A stretch of 35,926 bases of DNA, taken from contig JANYJA010000061.1 of assembly GCA_025358575.1 (NCBI GenBank), positions 1 to 35,926 on the forward strand. The letters are read 5' to 3'. The notes beneath the pieces were generated by a model. That model was given only the letters and a program-made list of their open reading frames with translations. It was not told the origin of the DNA and made no database searches. This DNA is from Terriglobia bacterium. GTDB taxonomy: Bacteria > Acidobacteriota > Terriglobia > Bryobacterales > Bryobacteraceae. How positions within the stretch are numbered: the first letter of the stretch is position 1; the number at the start of each line of letters is the position of its first letter. Position numbers and translations under genes: made by a program. Of the stretch, positions 25,585 through 35,441 are shown in pieces.

Positions 25585-26442
25585 CTAAACCGTCGCTAGT
25601 TCGACGAGACTCTTCCCGCAAATCATGCTCGCCAAATGCTTGTCGCCATTCGGCCCAGGCCAGTGAGTTTCCAGATGGATGCATCCTTGGTAACCGTCGC
25701 GAGCTAAAGCGGCGATTTGGGCCCGCCAGTCGATCGCGCCATCGTCCAAAGGGCCCCAGACCGGATGGTGATTTTGCATTCGGCAGTTCTTAGCGTGCAC
25801 ATGCGCGATGCGTCTTGGGGAGAGCAGAGAGTAACCCGTCGGGAAGGCTTCCTCGCCAGACACAAAGGCGTTTGCCGGGTCCCAGACGATTTGCAAATTC
25901 GGATGGTCCAGCGCCGACAGCGCGCGCGCGGTTTCCATTCCGGTGGCAATATTACAAGCGTGTTCATTTTCGAGGCCAATGATCAGTCCGCGCTTTCCAG
26001 CTTTCGCGGCAAGTTCGCCAAGAGCATCGACCACCCGCTCGAAGACAGCTTCCGGCTTTACCACGCGCCAATAAGAAAAGACGCGCACGACCTTCGCGCC
26101 CAGCCGGTCAGCAATATCGAAGGCTCGCTCGGTCAAACGGGGCTGATCTTCAAAAGTATGACGCGAAGCGAAAATGTCCTGCTGGAAACGGGCGTCTACT
26201 TCGGGAGCGTCGGGCAGCACGCACTTTAGCAATGGCGACGCGATAGACACCACGCGCAAACCCGCCTCTGCTACGATTTCGGCCGCGCGTGAAACTTCAT
26301 CGTCCGACAAATCCAGAATATTCTTGCCGAACACCACCCTGAGTTCCGCTGTCTCCATCCCCAACTCACGCATGGAGTGAACCGCAATTTTCAGATCTGG
26401 TGAGAACTCATCGGTAATCGAGCCAACAGTAAAAAGCTGCAC
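25585..26442 (-). CDS. TIM-barrel sugar phosphate isomerase/epimerase
   Basis: A 285-residue member of the xylose-isomerase-like/AP-endonuclease-2 TIM-barrel family. Features are an N-terminal VGSITDEFSPDL strand, metal-ligand-type acidic and histidine residues in GLIIGLENEHACN, LQIVWDPANAF, RIAHVHAKNC and the closing IHLETHWPG. There is no signal peptide, so it acts in the cytoplasm. The start is a GTG at 26440-26442. The members of this family act on many sugars and inositol or keto-sugar derivatives, so the substrate cannot be assigned. It is a single gene convergent with zwf and divergent from the GH13 gene. Confidence 0.85.
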   Translation of the reverse strand: MQLFTVGSITDEFSPDLKIAVHSMRELGMETAELRVVFGKNILDLSDDEVSRAAEIVAEAGLRVVSIASPLLKCVLPDAPEVDARFQQDIFASRHTFEDQPRLTERAFDIADRLGAKVVRVFSYWRVVKPEAVFERVVDALGELAAKAGKRGLIIGLENEHACNIATGMETARALSALDHPNLQIVWDPANAFVSGEEAFPTGYSLLSPRRIAHVHAKNCRMQNHHPVWGPLDDGAIDWRAQIAALARDGYQGCIHLETHWPGPNGDKHLASMICGKSLVELATV

Positions 26443-26479
26443 CAGAATATTTTAAAGCAGGGGCGGTCGCGGATACCGA

Positions 26480-27712
26480 GTGTCAGGGACGTGGTACGAC
26501 CACCCTCGCCTATTTCATAATCACGTTATGCCCCCCTGGCTGCCCTCTGCCGTCATATACGAGATCAACACTCGCAATTTCTCCCCCACCGCCGATTTCC
26601 GCGGCGTCGAAACGCGTCTTCCGGATCTTCAAAAGCTCGGCGTCACGGTGTTATGGCTTATGCCGATTCATCCTTTCGGCCAAGCCAAACACAAGGGCAC
26701 CGTCGGGAGTCCCTACGCCGTTCGCGACTACTACGCCATAAATCCCGAATACGGGACCGCCGCCGATCTCCACCGCCTCATCCGCAAAGCTCACGCCCTC
26801 GGTTTCCACGTCATCATCGACATCGTTGCGAACCATACCTCGTGGGACAGCATTCTGATGGAGCACACCAGCTTTTACAAGCACGATGCCGCCGGTCGAA
26901 TCATCCCTCCTCAACCCGATTGGGACGACGTTGCAGCTCTCGATTATGCCAACCCGCAACTTCGCACCTACATGATCAACATGCTGAAGCATTGGCTCGT
27001 TGAGTTCGAACTCGATGGCTTCCGCTGCGATGTCGCCGGTTTCGTGCCCACTGATTTCTGGGAGCAGGCCCGCACCGAACTCGAGAAGGTCAAGCCTGAT
27101 GTCTTCATGCTGGCTGAATGGGATTCACCCGACTTATTGCGTAACGCTTTCGACCTCGACTACTCGTGGCCGCTGCACAAATCGCTCAGCGCCGTGTTGA
27201 TGCAAGGCGCTCCGGCAAGACTCCTCCGACAAACCCATGAACAACAGCGCGCGCGCTTTCAACCCGGCGCTCTGCATATGCGCTTCTCCGACAATCACGA
27301 TGAGCAGCGGGCCATCGCGCGCTTCGGACTTGCGGGCGCGCTTGCCGCATCCGCATTCATGTTCACGCTCGATGGCGTGCCGCTTCTCTACAACGGCATG
27401 GAGGTTGGCGACTCCACCGAATCCGGCGCGCCCGCGCTCTTTGAAAAAGTGCCGGTGCTATGGCAGATGGCCGAGCGCCGCCCGCAGTTCGCGAAATTCT
27501 ACAGTGAAATGATTCCGCTCCGTCGCGCCCACCCCGCGCTGCAACAAGGTGAACTGATCTGGACCCCGAATGCCGATGACACGCGCCTTGTCTCGTATCT
27601 TCGCCGCGATTCGCGAGAATCGATGCCAGTCATCATCAACTTCTCGAATCAGCCTGCGGGCGACCTTCCCGCCTTCGGCTTTAAGATCGGGGATCGCCTG
27701 CTGCTACCTTAG
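26480..27712 (+). CDS. GH13 alpha-amylase-family glycosidase
   Basis: A 410-residue cytoplasmic alpha-glucan-active enzyme (no signal peptide). The GH13 regions are present in order: VIIDIVANHTSWDS; GFRCDVAGF with nucleophile D184; MLAEWDSPD with acid/base E213; and FSDNHDE with D274. The N-terminal VIYEINTRNFS and LGVTVLWLMPIHP strands are typical of the trehalose-synthase/oligoglucosidase-like branch. The protein is short and ends with a small beta domain (VSYLRRDSRESMPVIINFS). The start is uncertain: GTG at 26480 gives 410 residues, while ATG at 26528 (MPPWLPSAVIYE) is also consistent with the family; neither has a strong ribosome-binding site. The stop overlaps the GTG preceding the next gene by one base. 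Confidence 0.9.
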   Translation: MSGTWYDHPRLFHNHVMPPWLPSAVIYEINTRNFSPTADFRGVETRLPDLQKLGVTVLWLMPIHPFGQAKHKGTVGSPYAVRDYYAINPEYGTAADLHRLIRKAHALGFHVIIDIVANHTSWDSILMEHTSFYKHDAAGRIIPPQPDWDDVAALDYANPQLRTYMINMLKHWLVEFELDGFRCDVAGFVPTDFWEQARTELEKVKPDVFMLAEWDSPDLLRNAFDLDYSWPLHKSLSAVLMQGAPARLLRQTHEQQRARFQPGALHMRFSDNHDEQRAIARFGLAGALAASAFMFTLDGVPLLYNGMEVGDSTESGAPALFEKVPVLWQMAERRPQFAKFYSEMIPLRRAHPALQQGELIWTPNADDTRLVSYLRRDSRESMPVIINFSNQPAGDLPAFGFKIGDRLLLP

Positions 27713-27717
27713 TGCTC

Positions 27718-29694
27718 ATGCGCTTATTGCTTTTCTGCTTGATGGCATCGAATGCCATTGCGCAAACATCATCCGCGGCCTTAACTAAGATTATCGACTC
27801 GCAGTTTTCGCTGCGTCAGTATCGCCACGTTGCGATTTCGCCCGACGCGCGGCATGTCGCCTGGGTTGAAGCCATTCCCAATCCCGATGGCAGCGAATCG
27901 CAAAATTCGGCGATCTACATTCTGGATTTGACCTTGCCCGCCGCGCAGCCGCGTCGTCTCTCCCCCGACGGCAAGTCGCCCCACGCCGAACACAGCCCAG
28001 CCTGGTCGCCAGATAGTTCGCAGCTCGCTTTCCTTTCGGATCAAGGTTCGCCGGCCGACAAGCGTCAGCTTGAACTTTTCGTCACGGGTGTCGTGAAGAC
28101 GGCGCCGCACAAACTAACAAAGCTCACCGGCTTCCTCGCGACGCCCCGCTGGTCCCCCGACGGTCGCGTCATCGCGCTGCTCTTCACCGAAAACGCCCCG
28201 CGCGCCGCCGGTCCCCTCGAACCTTCGACCAGGGAATCTGGCGTCATCGAAGATCACATCTATGAGCAACGCGTCACGCTCGTGGATATCGCCACTGCAC
28301 ACCCCCGCACAATCACCGCCCCCAATCTCTACGTTTACGAATACGATTGGTCGCCCGACTCGCGCCAGATCGCCTACACTGCCGCCAAAGGCAATGGCGA
28401 CAATAACTGGTGGATCGCGAAGCTGCACGCCATCGATGTGGCTACCGGCGCATCGCGGGTCATCTTCGATAAGCCGGAAACACAACTCGCCGTCCCGCGC
28501 TACTCGCCAGATGGCCGGTCCATCGCCTTTATCCAAGGGCTGATGAGCGACGAAGGCGCCACCGGCGGGGACATTTATCTGTTACCCGTTGCCGGTGGCG
28601 CCGAGCCCAAAAATCTAACTTTAGGACGTAAAACATCGCCCGCATATCTGCACTGGCAGGCTTCCGGCAAACTGCTCTTTACCGAGCGCGTGGATGGCGG
28701 CAGCGCCGTCTCTCTTCTCAACACAACCTCCGGCGAAACGGAGACTCTTTGGAAGGGGGATGAATCCATTCGCGCCAGTGGGGACGACCTCAGCATCTCA
28801 GTCGCATCCGACGGCCGCACGTCGGCGATGGTGCGAAGCTCTTGGTCTCGCCCGCCTGAAGTCTGGGCCGGTCCCGTGGGCGATTGGCAGCCTCGCACGC
28901 GCGCCAATGAAGGCCGCGCTCCGGCTTGGGGCCAATCGAAATCAATCCACTGGACCCAGGACGGAGCCGATGTCCAAGGATGGCTGCTTTACCCTAGCGC
29001 CTTCGATGCGTCGCGCAAATATCCCATGGTCGTCTCGGTGCATGGCGGACCGGCATCGGCGAAGTCGCCTTCGTGGCCGGTAACGGGATACGAACTCCTC
29101 GCCTCCCAAGGCTTTTTCGTGTTCTTCCCGAATCCGCGCGGCAGCTATGGCAAGGGCGAGACCTTCACCCGCGCCAACGTGCGCGACTTCGGATACGGCG
29201 ATTTGCACGACATCGAAGCGGGCGTGGATGCCGTGGTGCGCGAGGCGCCGGTGGATGCGACCCGCGTCGGCATCGGCGGCTGGAGCTATGGCGGCTTTAT
29301 GACGATGTTCGCCGTGACGCAGACCACGCGCTTCCGTGCCGCCGTAGCGGGCGCGGGCATTTCGAACTGGCAAAGCTATTACGGCGAGAATTTGATCGAC
29401 CAGTGGATGATTCCCTATTTCGGCGCGTCCGTTTACGACGACCCCGCCGCTTATGCCAAGAGTTCGCCCATTCAATTCATCAAGAACGTGAAGACGCCGA
29501 CTCTGATCCTGGTTGGCGATAGCGACGCCGAGTGTCCCACGCCTCAATCCTATGAGTTCTGGCATGCGCTGAAGACCTTGGGCGTCGAAACGCAATTCGT
29601 GGTCTATCCGAACGAGGGTCATTCATTCCACGACCCCGAGCACCAACGGGACGTAATTCGCCGCGCCGCCGCATGGTTCACCGCGCACCTGTAG
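27718..29694 (+). CDS. Secreted S9-family peptidase (prolyl oligopeptidase/acylaminoacyl-peptidase type)
   Basis: A 658-residue serine peptidase. It begins with a Sec signal peptide (MRLLLFCLMASNAIAQ, probable cleavage after AIA), so it acts in the periplasm or outside. Residues ~30-380 contain several PD40/WD40-like propeller repeats (for example PAWSPDSSQLAFLSD, PRWSPDGRVIALL and YDWSPDSRQIAY). The C-terminal alpha/beta hydrolase domain holds the catalytic triad: S523 in GGWSYGGF, D603 in GDSDAECP and H635 in NEGHSF. A GTG six bases upstream at 27712 is an alternative start that overlaps the GH13 stop. The close spacing suggests cotranscription with the GH13 gene, though the two functions are not obviously linked. 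It probably degrades peptides scavenged from the surroundings. Confidence 0.94.
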   Translation: MRLLLFCLMASNAIAQTSSAALTKIIDSQFSLRQYRHVAISPDARHVAWVEAIPNPDGSESQNSAIYILDLTLPAAQPRRLSPDGKSPHAEHSPAWSPDSSQLAFLSDQGSPADKRQLELFVTGVVKTAPHKLTKLTGFLATPRWSPDGRVIALLFTENAPRAAGPLEPSTRESGVIEDHIYEQRVTLVDIATAHPRTITAPNLYVYEYDWSPDSRQIAYTAAKGNGDNNWWIAKLHAIDVATGASRVIFDKPETQLAVPRYSPDGRSIAFIQGLMSDEGATGGDIYLLPVAGGAEPKNLTLGRKTSPAYLHWQASGKLLFTERVDGGSAVSLLNTTSGETETLWKGDESIRASGDDLSISVASDGRTSAMVRSSWSRPPEVWAGPVGDWQPRTRANEGRAPAWGQSKSIHWTQDGADVQGWLLYPSAFDASRKYPMVVSVHGGPASAKSPSWPVTGYELLASQGFFVFFPNPRGSYGKGETFTRANVRDFGYGDLHDIEAGVDAVVREAPVDATRVGIGGWSYGGFMTMFAVTQTTRFRAAVAGAGISNWQSYYGENLIDQWMIPYFGASVYDDPAAYAKSSPIQFIKNVKTPTLILVGDSDAECPTPQSYEFWHALKTLGVETQFVVYPNEGHSFHDPEHQRDVIRRAAAWFTAHL

Positions 29695-29710
29695 GCGAAG
29701 CCTATTGTTT
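29692..29710. terminator. Possible weak bidirectional terminator between convergent genes
   Basis: TAGGC-GAA-GCCTA forms a short 5-bp hairpin with a stable GAA loop, followed on the plus strand by TTGTTT. It overlaps the S9 peptidase stop and abuts the permease stop. The stem is short, so termination is uncertain. Confidence 0.3.
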
Positions 29711-31577
29711 AACTCACATGAATCACGGGCCGGTGCGCCGGATCCGCAATCGCCCTACGCAGAACCTCATGCGTGATCAGCGCCACGTCCCCTTCGCCTA
29801 GAAACAAGAACCGCATCAAATTTCCCACGGGATTGCCCTCGGCCCATTTGAAGTAGCCATGTGGCAGCTTTCCAGTCGTCTTCTCCAAGTGAATCAGCAG
29901 CGCCGCAAACGCGTTTGCAACGACCGGACTCTTCGCGCGCAAAACGTAGTGCTTGCCCACACATTCGCTGGTCACATGCAGAGTCTCTTCGAAATCCGAT
30001 GCATCGCCGCGCTCCACCTCGACAAAATAAAGCTGCTCATCGTCCCTCAGATTGTTCAAGCGCCGCACTCTTTCATCGATCTTGTCGAAATCCTCCGCGA
30101 ATTCCGAATGCGGATGCCGCGCCACGATGTGAATCACTTGATCTCTGTCTTCCCGAAGCAGCATCTCGCACTGGGCATCCATTTCGACCGCGCAGATGCG
30201 CAGCTCCGTAGATCGCATCGCACGCGAGATCAGCGAGGTCACAATCATGGCACCGATAAAGAAACTTGCGATCTTGATGCCCTCGGGCCGCTGATAGATA
30301 TTCATCAGCGTGGTGTAAACGAAGATCAGCGCGATTGCGAGGAACGGCCACCGCAGAGCCTTTTTCCAGACCGAAATCGTCACGGCGAACGCGGCGGATG
30401 TGATCAGCACCAGCACCCCCGTGGCATACGCGCCGCCTTGCGCATCCACGTTGGCGCGGAAGAGAAGTGTCACAGTGACTGCAATCGCCATAAACACCAG
30501 CACTAGGGGACGAGATGCGCGCGCCCATTCGGGCGCCATTCCGAAGCGCGGCAGATAGCGCGGAATCAAATTGAGCAGCCCCGCCATCGCGGATGCGCCC
30601 GCGAACGCGAGAATCAGAATCGTACTGGCGTCGTAAACCGAGCCAAAAGCACTGCCCAAATAGCGGTGCGCCAGGTAAGCCAGCGCACGGCCATTGGCTT
30701 CGCCGCCATCCTGAAATTTCTTGGGTTCAATCAGCAGCGTGGTAATTACGCTGGTCGCGATCAGGAAGACGCTCATGATGACGGCGGCCGTAATCAACAA
30801 TTTGCGCGTGTTGCGAATGCGCGCGCCCAAGTCTTCGCCCTTGATGAGCGGCATGACGGCGACGCCCGTCTCGAACCCTGAAAGTCCCAGCGCCAGTTTC
30901 GGGAAAAGAATGAGCGAGATCCCGATCATTGCAAGCGGATTGCCGTGCTGTGTGAAGAGCGCGTTCTTCCAGTTGGGGATTAGCTGTGGGTGTGCGAGCA
31001 CCTCGCGAATTCCCACGAAGGTGACCACTACATTCAGGGCCAGATATGCGCCTACAAGAACCACCGCCACGCCGATTGCCTCCTTAAAGCCCTTCAAGAA
31101 GATCGCGCCGAGCATCGCCAGCAGCACCAGCGTGACCGCCATCTGGCTCTTCATCCAATCTGGTGTGAATGGATTCTGCGTGAAGTGCGCTGCGGCGTCC
31201 GCGGCGGAGAGGGTCATCGTGATCACGAAATCGGTGGTTGCAAACCCCAGCAGAATCAGCACGAAAGTCTTGCCGCTCCATTCGGGAAATAATTTCTCGA
31301 GCATCCCAACGCTCCCTTGGCCATTGGGGCTGGCTTCGGCAACGCGGCTATATACCGGAAGCGCCCCAAACAGCGTAATGAGCACGAGCACTAGCGTGGC
31401 CAGAGGAGAAAGCATTCCGGCGGCGAGGTAAGCGATGCCCGGCTGATATCCCAGCGTGGAAAAATAGTCGACGCCGGTCAGACACATTACGCGCCACCAG
31501 GCGTTTTCAGCCGCGGCCTTTCCCTGAACACCCTTTGGAAGCTTGAGGTCGTCGAGTAACCAATCGGAGAAGGTCAC
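29709..31577 (-). CDS. Large APC-superfamily permease with cytoplasmic C-terminal domain
   Basis: A 622-residue transporter. A 25-residue amphipathic N-terminus leads into helix 1 with [20 protein letters not shown], then ~12 membrane segments including [21 protein letters not shown] and [16 protein letters not shown], characteristic of APC-fold amino acid or potassium-type permeases. The last ~170 residues (after [13 protein letters not shown]) are hydrophilic, with charged stretches such as [24 protein letters not shown], and look like a regulatory cytoplasmic domain. The start is GTG at 31575-31577. The substrate is unknown. It resembles the family of long APC permeases widespread in actinobacteria and acidobacteria rather than the two shorter permeases at the left end. 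It is 114 bases downstream of kdgK, so separate or weak cotranscription is possible. Confidence 0.87.
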   Translation of the reverse strand: MTFSDWLLDDLKLPKGVQGKAAAENAWWRVMCLTGVDYFSTLGYQPGIAYLAAGMLSPLATLVLVLITLFGALPVYSRVAEASPNGQGSVGMLEKLFPEWSGKTFVLILLGFATTDFVITMTLSAADAAAHFTQNPFTPDWMKSQMAVTLVLLAMLGAIFLKGFKEAIGVAVVLVGAYLALNVVVTFVGIREVLAHPQLIPNWKNALFTQHGNPLAMIGISLILFPKLALGLSGFETGVAVMPLIKGEDLGARIRNTRKLLITAAVIMSVFLIATSVITTLLIEPKKFQDGGEANGRALAYLAHRYLGSAFGSVYDASTILILAFAGASAMAGLLNLIPRYLPRFGMAPEWARASRPLVLVFMAIAVTVTLLFRANVDAQGGAYATGVLVLITSAAFAVTISVWKKALRWPFLAIALIFVYTTLMNIYQRPEGIKIASFFIGAMIVTSLISRAMRSTELRICAVEMDAQCEMLLREDRDQVIHIVARHPHSEFAEDFDKIDERVRRLNNLRDDEQLYFVEVERGDASDFEETLHVTSECVGKHYVLRAKSPVVANAFAALLIHLEKTTGKLPHGYFKWAEGNPVGNLMRFLFLGEGDVALITHEVLRRAIADPAHRPVIHVS

Positions 31578-31691
31578 GGGCCAGTATTAACACGGCATCA
31601 ATGAAGAATCGCCGTTCCGCCGAAATAATACGGATTGTTCATGACATTCACCGCGGACGATCGGCAGCTACTCGCTGCTCGCGCCTATTCT

Positions 31692-32729
31692 CTAACGCTG
31701 CACTCGGCCCGAACCATCGCCCTTCAGAAGCTGATTCACCTCATCCACCGTGAATCGATTGAAATCCCCAGGAATCGAATGCTTCAAACAGCTGGCCGCC
31801 ACCGCAAATTCCAGCGCATCCTTCGCGCTCGGCAGAGCCAGCAAACCATAAATCAGTCCCCCCGCGAAACTATCACCGCCGCCCACGCGGTCCACAATGT
31901 GCGTGATCTCGTAATGCCGGCTCAGATAAAATTCCGTCCGGTCATGCAGACACGCCGACCATCCGTTGTGGCTTGCACTTCGCGATTCCCGCAGCGTAAT
32001 CGCAATCTTCCGCAACTTTGGAAACGCCGCCAGCACCTTCTCCGTTAGCGCGCGGTACTGCTCCGTGTCCAGATGCCCCGAATGCACATCGACGCTTTCC
32101 GTGTGAATCCCCAGCGCCATCTGGCAATCCTCTTCATTGGCGATTACGACGTCCACGTGCTTCACCAATTCGCCCATTACCTCAGCTGCCGTCCGCCCGT
32201 ACTTCCACAGATTTTTCCGGTAATTCAGATCGCATGAGACGGGAACGCCCGCTGCCTGCGCTGCCTTGACGCTCTCGATTGCCAACTCCGCTGCCGACGC
32301 GCTAATCGCCGGAGTGATCCCCGTGATGTGGAACCAGCCCGCACTTTCAAAGATGCTCTTCCAATCGAATGTGCCCGGCTTCGCCAACGCGATTGACGTA
32401 AAGTCGCGATCGTAAACCACCTTGCTCGCGCGCTGATTTGCGCCGGCCTCGACGAAATAAACGCCCATCCGCCCTTGGCCGCGAACGATGTGCGACGTAT
32501 CCACATTAAATCGCCGCAACTCGGCAACCACGGAATCGGCAATCGGATTGTTCGCTGGAAGGGCGGTCGCATAAGTCGCCGGCCATCCCATCGCCGCAAG
32601 CGTTACAGCGACGTTCGCCTCACCGCCGCCAAAAGTCGCCACGAATTGCGGGCTTTGCAGGAAACGTTCATAGCCCGGAGGCGCGAGGCGCAGCATAATC
32701 TCGCCAAAAGTAACTACAGGTTTTCGCAT
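31692..32729 (-). CDS. kdgK: 2-dehydro-3-deoxygluconokinase (PfkB family)
   Basis: A 345-residue ribokinase-family sugar kinase, best read as KDG kinase, which phosphorylates 2-keto-3-deoxygluconate for entry into the lower Entner-Doudoroff route. The N-terminus has [20 protein letters not shown] with the [16 protein letters not shown] substrate motif, then [31 protein letters not shown], and the PfkB signature [15 protein letters not shown] with the catalytic aspartate. The [10 protein letters not shown] and YDRD elements are typical of KdgK rather than fructokinase or ribokinase. It starts 9 bases after the triple-RidA gene. Partner genes such as KDPG aldolase are not in the window. Confidence 0.88.
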   Translation of the reverse strand: MRKPVVTFGEIMLRLAPPGYERFLQSPQFVATFGGGEANVAVTLAAMGWPATYATALPANNPIADSVVAELRRFNVDTSHIVRGQGRMGVYFVEAGANQRASKVVYDRDFTSIALAKPGTFDWKSIFESAGWFHITGITPAISASAAELAIESVKAAQAAGVPVSCDLNYRKNLWKYGRTAAEVMGELVKHVDVVIANEEDCQMALGIHTESVDVHSGHLDTEQYRALTEKVLAAFPKLRKIAITLRESRSASHNGWSACLHDRTEFYLSRHYEITHIVDRVGGGDSFAGGLIYGLLALPSAKDALEFAVAASCLKHSIPGDFNRFTVDEVNQLLKGDGSGRVQR

Positions 32730-32738
32730 GGCAACGAC

Positions 32739-33848
32739 TTACTTATTTACCACGGCAACCACGTCGAGAGCGAAGCTCGCATCCACCGACGGGAGTCCCT
32801 CGAAAGGCAACAGTGTGCTTGCCGGAGGCCGCGCCGGATCGAAAAATTCGAACCGGATCTTTCGCACCTGGTCCGCAATGGAAGACGACAGCGGATAGAT
32901 GCTCGCCATCGCCACGTCCTTCGTCGACGAACCCAGCATCTCCAGCTCTTTCTGCAAACGCTGAAACGCCAGGCGCGCATTGTCGTCTTCAAAGCCGAAA
33001 GCCACTTGTGTGCCGGTCAGCGCAATTTTCTGTGCGCCCACCGCGGCCACTTGCGAGTAGGTTGCCGCCGGACCGGCCGCTGGCGGGTTCAAGAATTCAA
33101 CCGGCATCGAAATCGCTCGCGGCAGTCTAGCTACGGCCTCACACTCAACCACGCTCATGGGCGTCGCCCGCTGCGTCTGCACAAAATCGAGCGCGGCATG
33201 TTGGTAAACCGACGAAACCATCGGCGTGATCTCGATCACACGATCCAGCGCGCTCAAGAAACACGTGACGCGTAACACGTCATTCGGAACAGCGCCCGCC
33301 GACGCCAAGGCCGCGCGCAATTTCGTCAACGCCTGCTGTGCCAGCGGAACCGTCGGCTGCAAAGGCTCTGGCACCGACGCCGCCTGCCCCGAGATGAATA
33401 GCAAGCCTTGCGAATTCACATCGCGTTTGGCCAGCGAGATCGATTCCAGCGCCACTTGCGCGCCTTCAACGGGCAACCCTCCGCTCTGCACCACGCTCAC
33501 CGCGGGAAGCGCCATGCGCCTCTCCGTAAAAATTTCGCTCACGATCGCCGGCACCCTTCGCATATCTCCGCTGCCCGCGACAAATGCTCGAATCTTCACG
33601 ATAGGCGACCCGTTGTTCTCCCGCAGCAGGGCGCGGATCGCATCCCGTGTTTGCGCCGAGAGCAGCCCCTTTGACGAAAGTGGTGCTGTGTAGAACATCA
33701 GACGACGCGTTTCCGCGATAACACCAAACGGCGAATCCTTTGGAAGTTCCAGCACCTGCGTGATGTCGTCTTTCTTCTTCCGTGAGAACGGGGTGGCAAC
33801 AATGGCGAGCACCAAAATACCAGCGGCAATCAATCCGGGGATTTTCAT
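32739..33848 (-). CDS. Exported protein with three RidA/YjgF-like domains
   Basis: A 369-residue protein with an N-terminal membrane anchor or signal (MKIPGLIAAGILVLAIVATPF) followed by RKKK, so the body is probably exported. Three consecutive YjgF/RidA-like modules follow. Module 1 is about 45-145, ending in ALPAVSVVQSGGLPVEGAQVALE. Module 2 is about 150-270, with LLFISGQAA, VLRVTCFLSALD and AVARLPRAISMPVEF. Module 3 is about 275-365, with QKIALTGTQVAF and LLPFEGLPSVDASFALDVVAVV. RidA enzymes hydrolyse reactive enamines/imines using an arginine just before the VEVxxLP strand. In all three modules I see Ser, Met/Val or Val there instead of Arg, so deaminase activity is doubtful. The ATG at 33848 is preferred to one three codons earlier. 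It diverges from the PdxR-like gene and precedes kdgK. Confidence 0.82.
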   Translation of the reverse strand: MKIPGLIAAGILVLAIVATPFSRKKKDDITQVLELPKDSPFGVIAETRRLMFYTAPLSSKGLLSAQTRDAIRALLRENNGSPIVKIRAFVAGSGDMRRVPAIVSEIFTERRMALPAVSVVQSGGLPVEGAQVALESISLAKRDVNSQGLLFISGQAASVPEPLQPTVPLAQQALTKLRAALASAGAVPNDVLRVTCFLSALDRVIEITPMVSSVYQHAALDFVQTQRATPMSVVECEAVARLPRAISMPVEFLNPPAAGPAATYSQVAAVGAQKIALTGTQVAFGFEDDNARLAFQRLQKELEMLGSSTKDVAMASIYPLSSSIADQVRKIRFEFFDPARPPASTLLPFEGLPSVDASFALDVVAVVNK

Positions 33849-33950
33849 ATGGGGCATCGTCGAGGGTGTCTGCGATTAGCTTAGCAAGCCGCGACGGAAC
33901 AATAAAAACGGTTGCGTTGGTCAGTCCAATATGGCATGATCGCAACTGAA

Positions 33951-35408
33951 ATGGATCTAAAGCCAAATCTTAATGCACAATCGGAAGTTCCACTTTATAG
34001 GCAGCTTTCCGAACATTTCAAGATATTGATCGATACTGGCCTTGTAGATCGCGGTGAAAGGCTGCCAGCCACTCGTGAATTGGCTGGACAGCTTGGACTC
34101 AATCGGACTACCGTATCCGCCGCATACGAGCTTCTCGAAGAAGAAGGCTACATTTCAGGCCAAGTGGGTCGGGGAAGCTTTGTGACGGGGGGCGGCGGGC
34201 GTGATGCGGGACTGAACTGGGATTCGGTTCTTAGTGCCCCGCAAGTCGCCATGCGACCCTCGGTGGTTCCCGGCCCGCTCATCAGTTTCGCCACGTCCCG
34301 CCCCTCGGAGAAGCTCTTTCCTCTCGATAAATTTCGCGCCAGTTGTGAGGATGTTTTAGGCAGCGCTGATTTGGCGTCCATTTTGCAGCTTGGATCGCCC
34401 GGAGGGTACGAGCCGCTCCGCCAGTATTTGCTCGACGAAGCCCGCACGGAAGGCGTTGCCGGACCTGGTGACGATGTGATGATCACCAACGGATGTCAGC
34501 AGGCGCTCGATTTGATACGACGCGTGCTTGTGCGTCCGGGTGATCGCGTTGGCCTCGAAGATCCGGTATATCCGGGCTTAAAGAATTTATTCCTGCAAGC
34601 CGGCGCGGATTTATGTGGCGTCCCCGTGGGTGCTGAAGGCATCGATCTGGAACGGCTCCAGCGCGTGCGCCCCAAGCTTCTAATGGTTACACCGAATTTC
34701 CAGAATCCCACTGGTGCCACCATTCCTCTGGAATCGCGCAAGTCGATTCTGCGGATGTCGCGCGATTCTGGCACCGTCGTCGTCGAAAACGATATGTATG
34801 GCAGCCTGCGCTATGAAGGAAAAGCGCAGCCCACCCTCAAGGCACTCGACACAACTGGCGACACCATTCTGCTGCGCAGCTTCTCGAAAATTTCCTTTCC
34901 CGGACTTCGGGTCGGCTGGGTCGTTGGCCCGAAGACCTTTATCAGCCGCATGCTCGAAGCCAAGCAGCTAAGCGATTTGCACACCGACCAGTTCTCGCAG
35001 GCCGTGCTGCTCCGGTTTGCGCAATCGGGACGCCTTGAAGCGCACCAGGCGAATATGCTCGTTGCCGGCGCGGAGCGGCTGCTGGCCGTGCGCGCGGCTT
35101 GTGAACTTTACTTGCCGCAAGGCGCGCGGTTTTCTCGGCCGCAGGGCGGCATGAACCTATGGATCACACTTCCCGAACCGCTCGATTCAGCCGACCTTTT
35201 GCCGCGCGCCCAACGCGCCGGGGTCACTTATCTGCCAGGACGTTTTTTCGCAGTATCGGAGCCTCATGCCGGAGGACTGCGGCTTAGCTTCGCAGGCCTC
35301 GATCCTAAACAGATCGAAGAGGGTGTGCGCCTTCTGGGGCATCTGTTTTCCGAAGAACTGGACGCGCATACGGGATTCGACCACCGGCCGGCACCGGCCA
35401 TGGTCTAA
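33951..35408 (+). CDS. pdxR: MocR-type regulator (GntR helix-turn-helix plus aminotransferase fold), probable PdxR
   Basis: About 485 residues. The N-terminal GntR winged helix has PLYRQLSEHFKILIDTGLVDRGERLPATRELAGQLGLNRTTVSAAYELLEEEGYISGQVGRGSFV. From about residue 100 a fold-type-I aminotransferase domain follows, with MITNGCQQALDLIRRVL, TPNFQNPTGATIP, VVENDMYGSLRY and the PLP-binding lysine in SFSKISFPGLRVGWV. Such proteins sense PLP; PdxR members activate the PLP synthase genes pdxST. pdxS lies 33 bases downstream on the same strand, which supports the symbol. In the best-known cases pdxR is divergent from pdxST, so this codirectional layout is notable. The start is uncertain: ATG 33951 is nearest the domain, ATG 33936 and TTG 33912 are possible, and none has a Shine-Dalgarno sequence. 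Confidence 0.88.
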   Translation: MDLKPNLNAQSEVPLYRQLSEHFKILIDTGLVDRGERLPATRELAGQLGLNRTTVSAAYELLEEEGYISGQVGRGSFVTGGGGRDAGLNWDSVLSAPQVAMRPSVVPGPLISFATSRPSEKLFPLDKFRASCEDVLGSADLASILQLGSPGGYEPLRQYLLDEARTEGVAGPGDDVMITNGCQQALDLIRRVLVRPGDRVGLEDPVYPGLKNLFLQAGADLCGVPVGAEGIDLERLQRVRPKLLMVTPNFQNPTGATIPLESRKSILRMSRDSGTVVVENDMYGSLRYEGKAQPTLKALDTTGDTILLRSFSKISFPGLRVGWVVGPKTFISRMLEAKQLSDLHTDQFSQAVLLRFAQSGRLEAHQANMLVAGAERLLAVRAACELYLPQGARFSRPQGGMNLWITLPEPLDSADLLPRAQRAGVTYLPGRFFAVSEPHAGGLRLSFAGLDPKQIEEGVRLLGHLFSEELDAHTGFDHRPAPAMV

Positions 35409-35441
35409 CCAGAAACGAAAGGGAAAAATAAGGAGCAAGTG

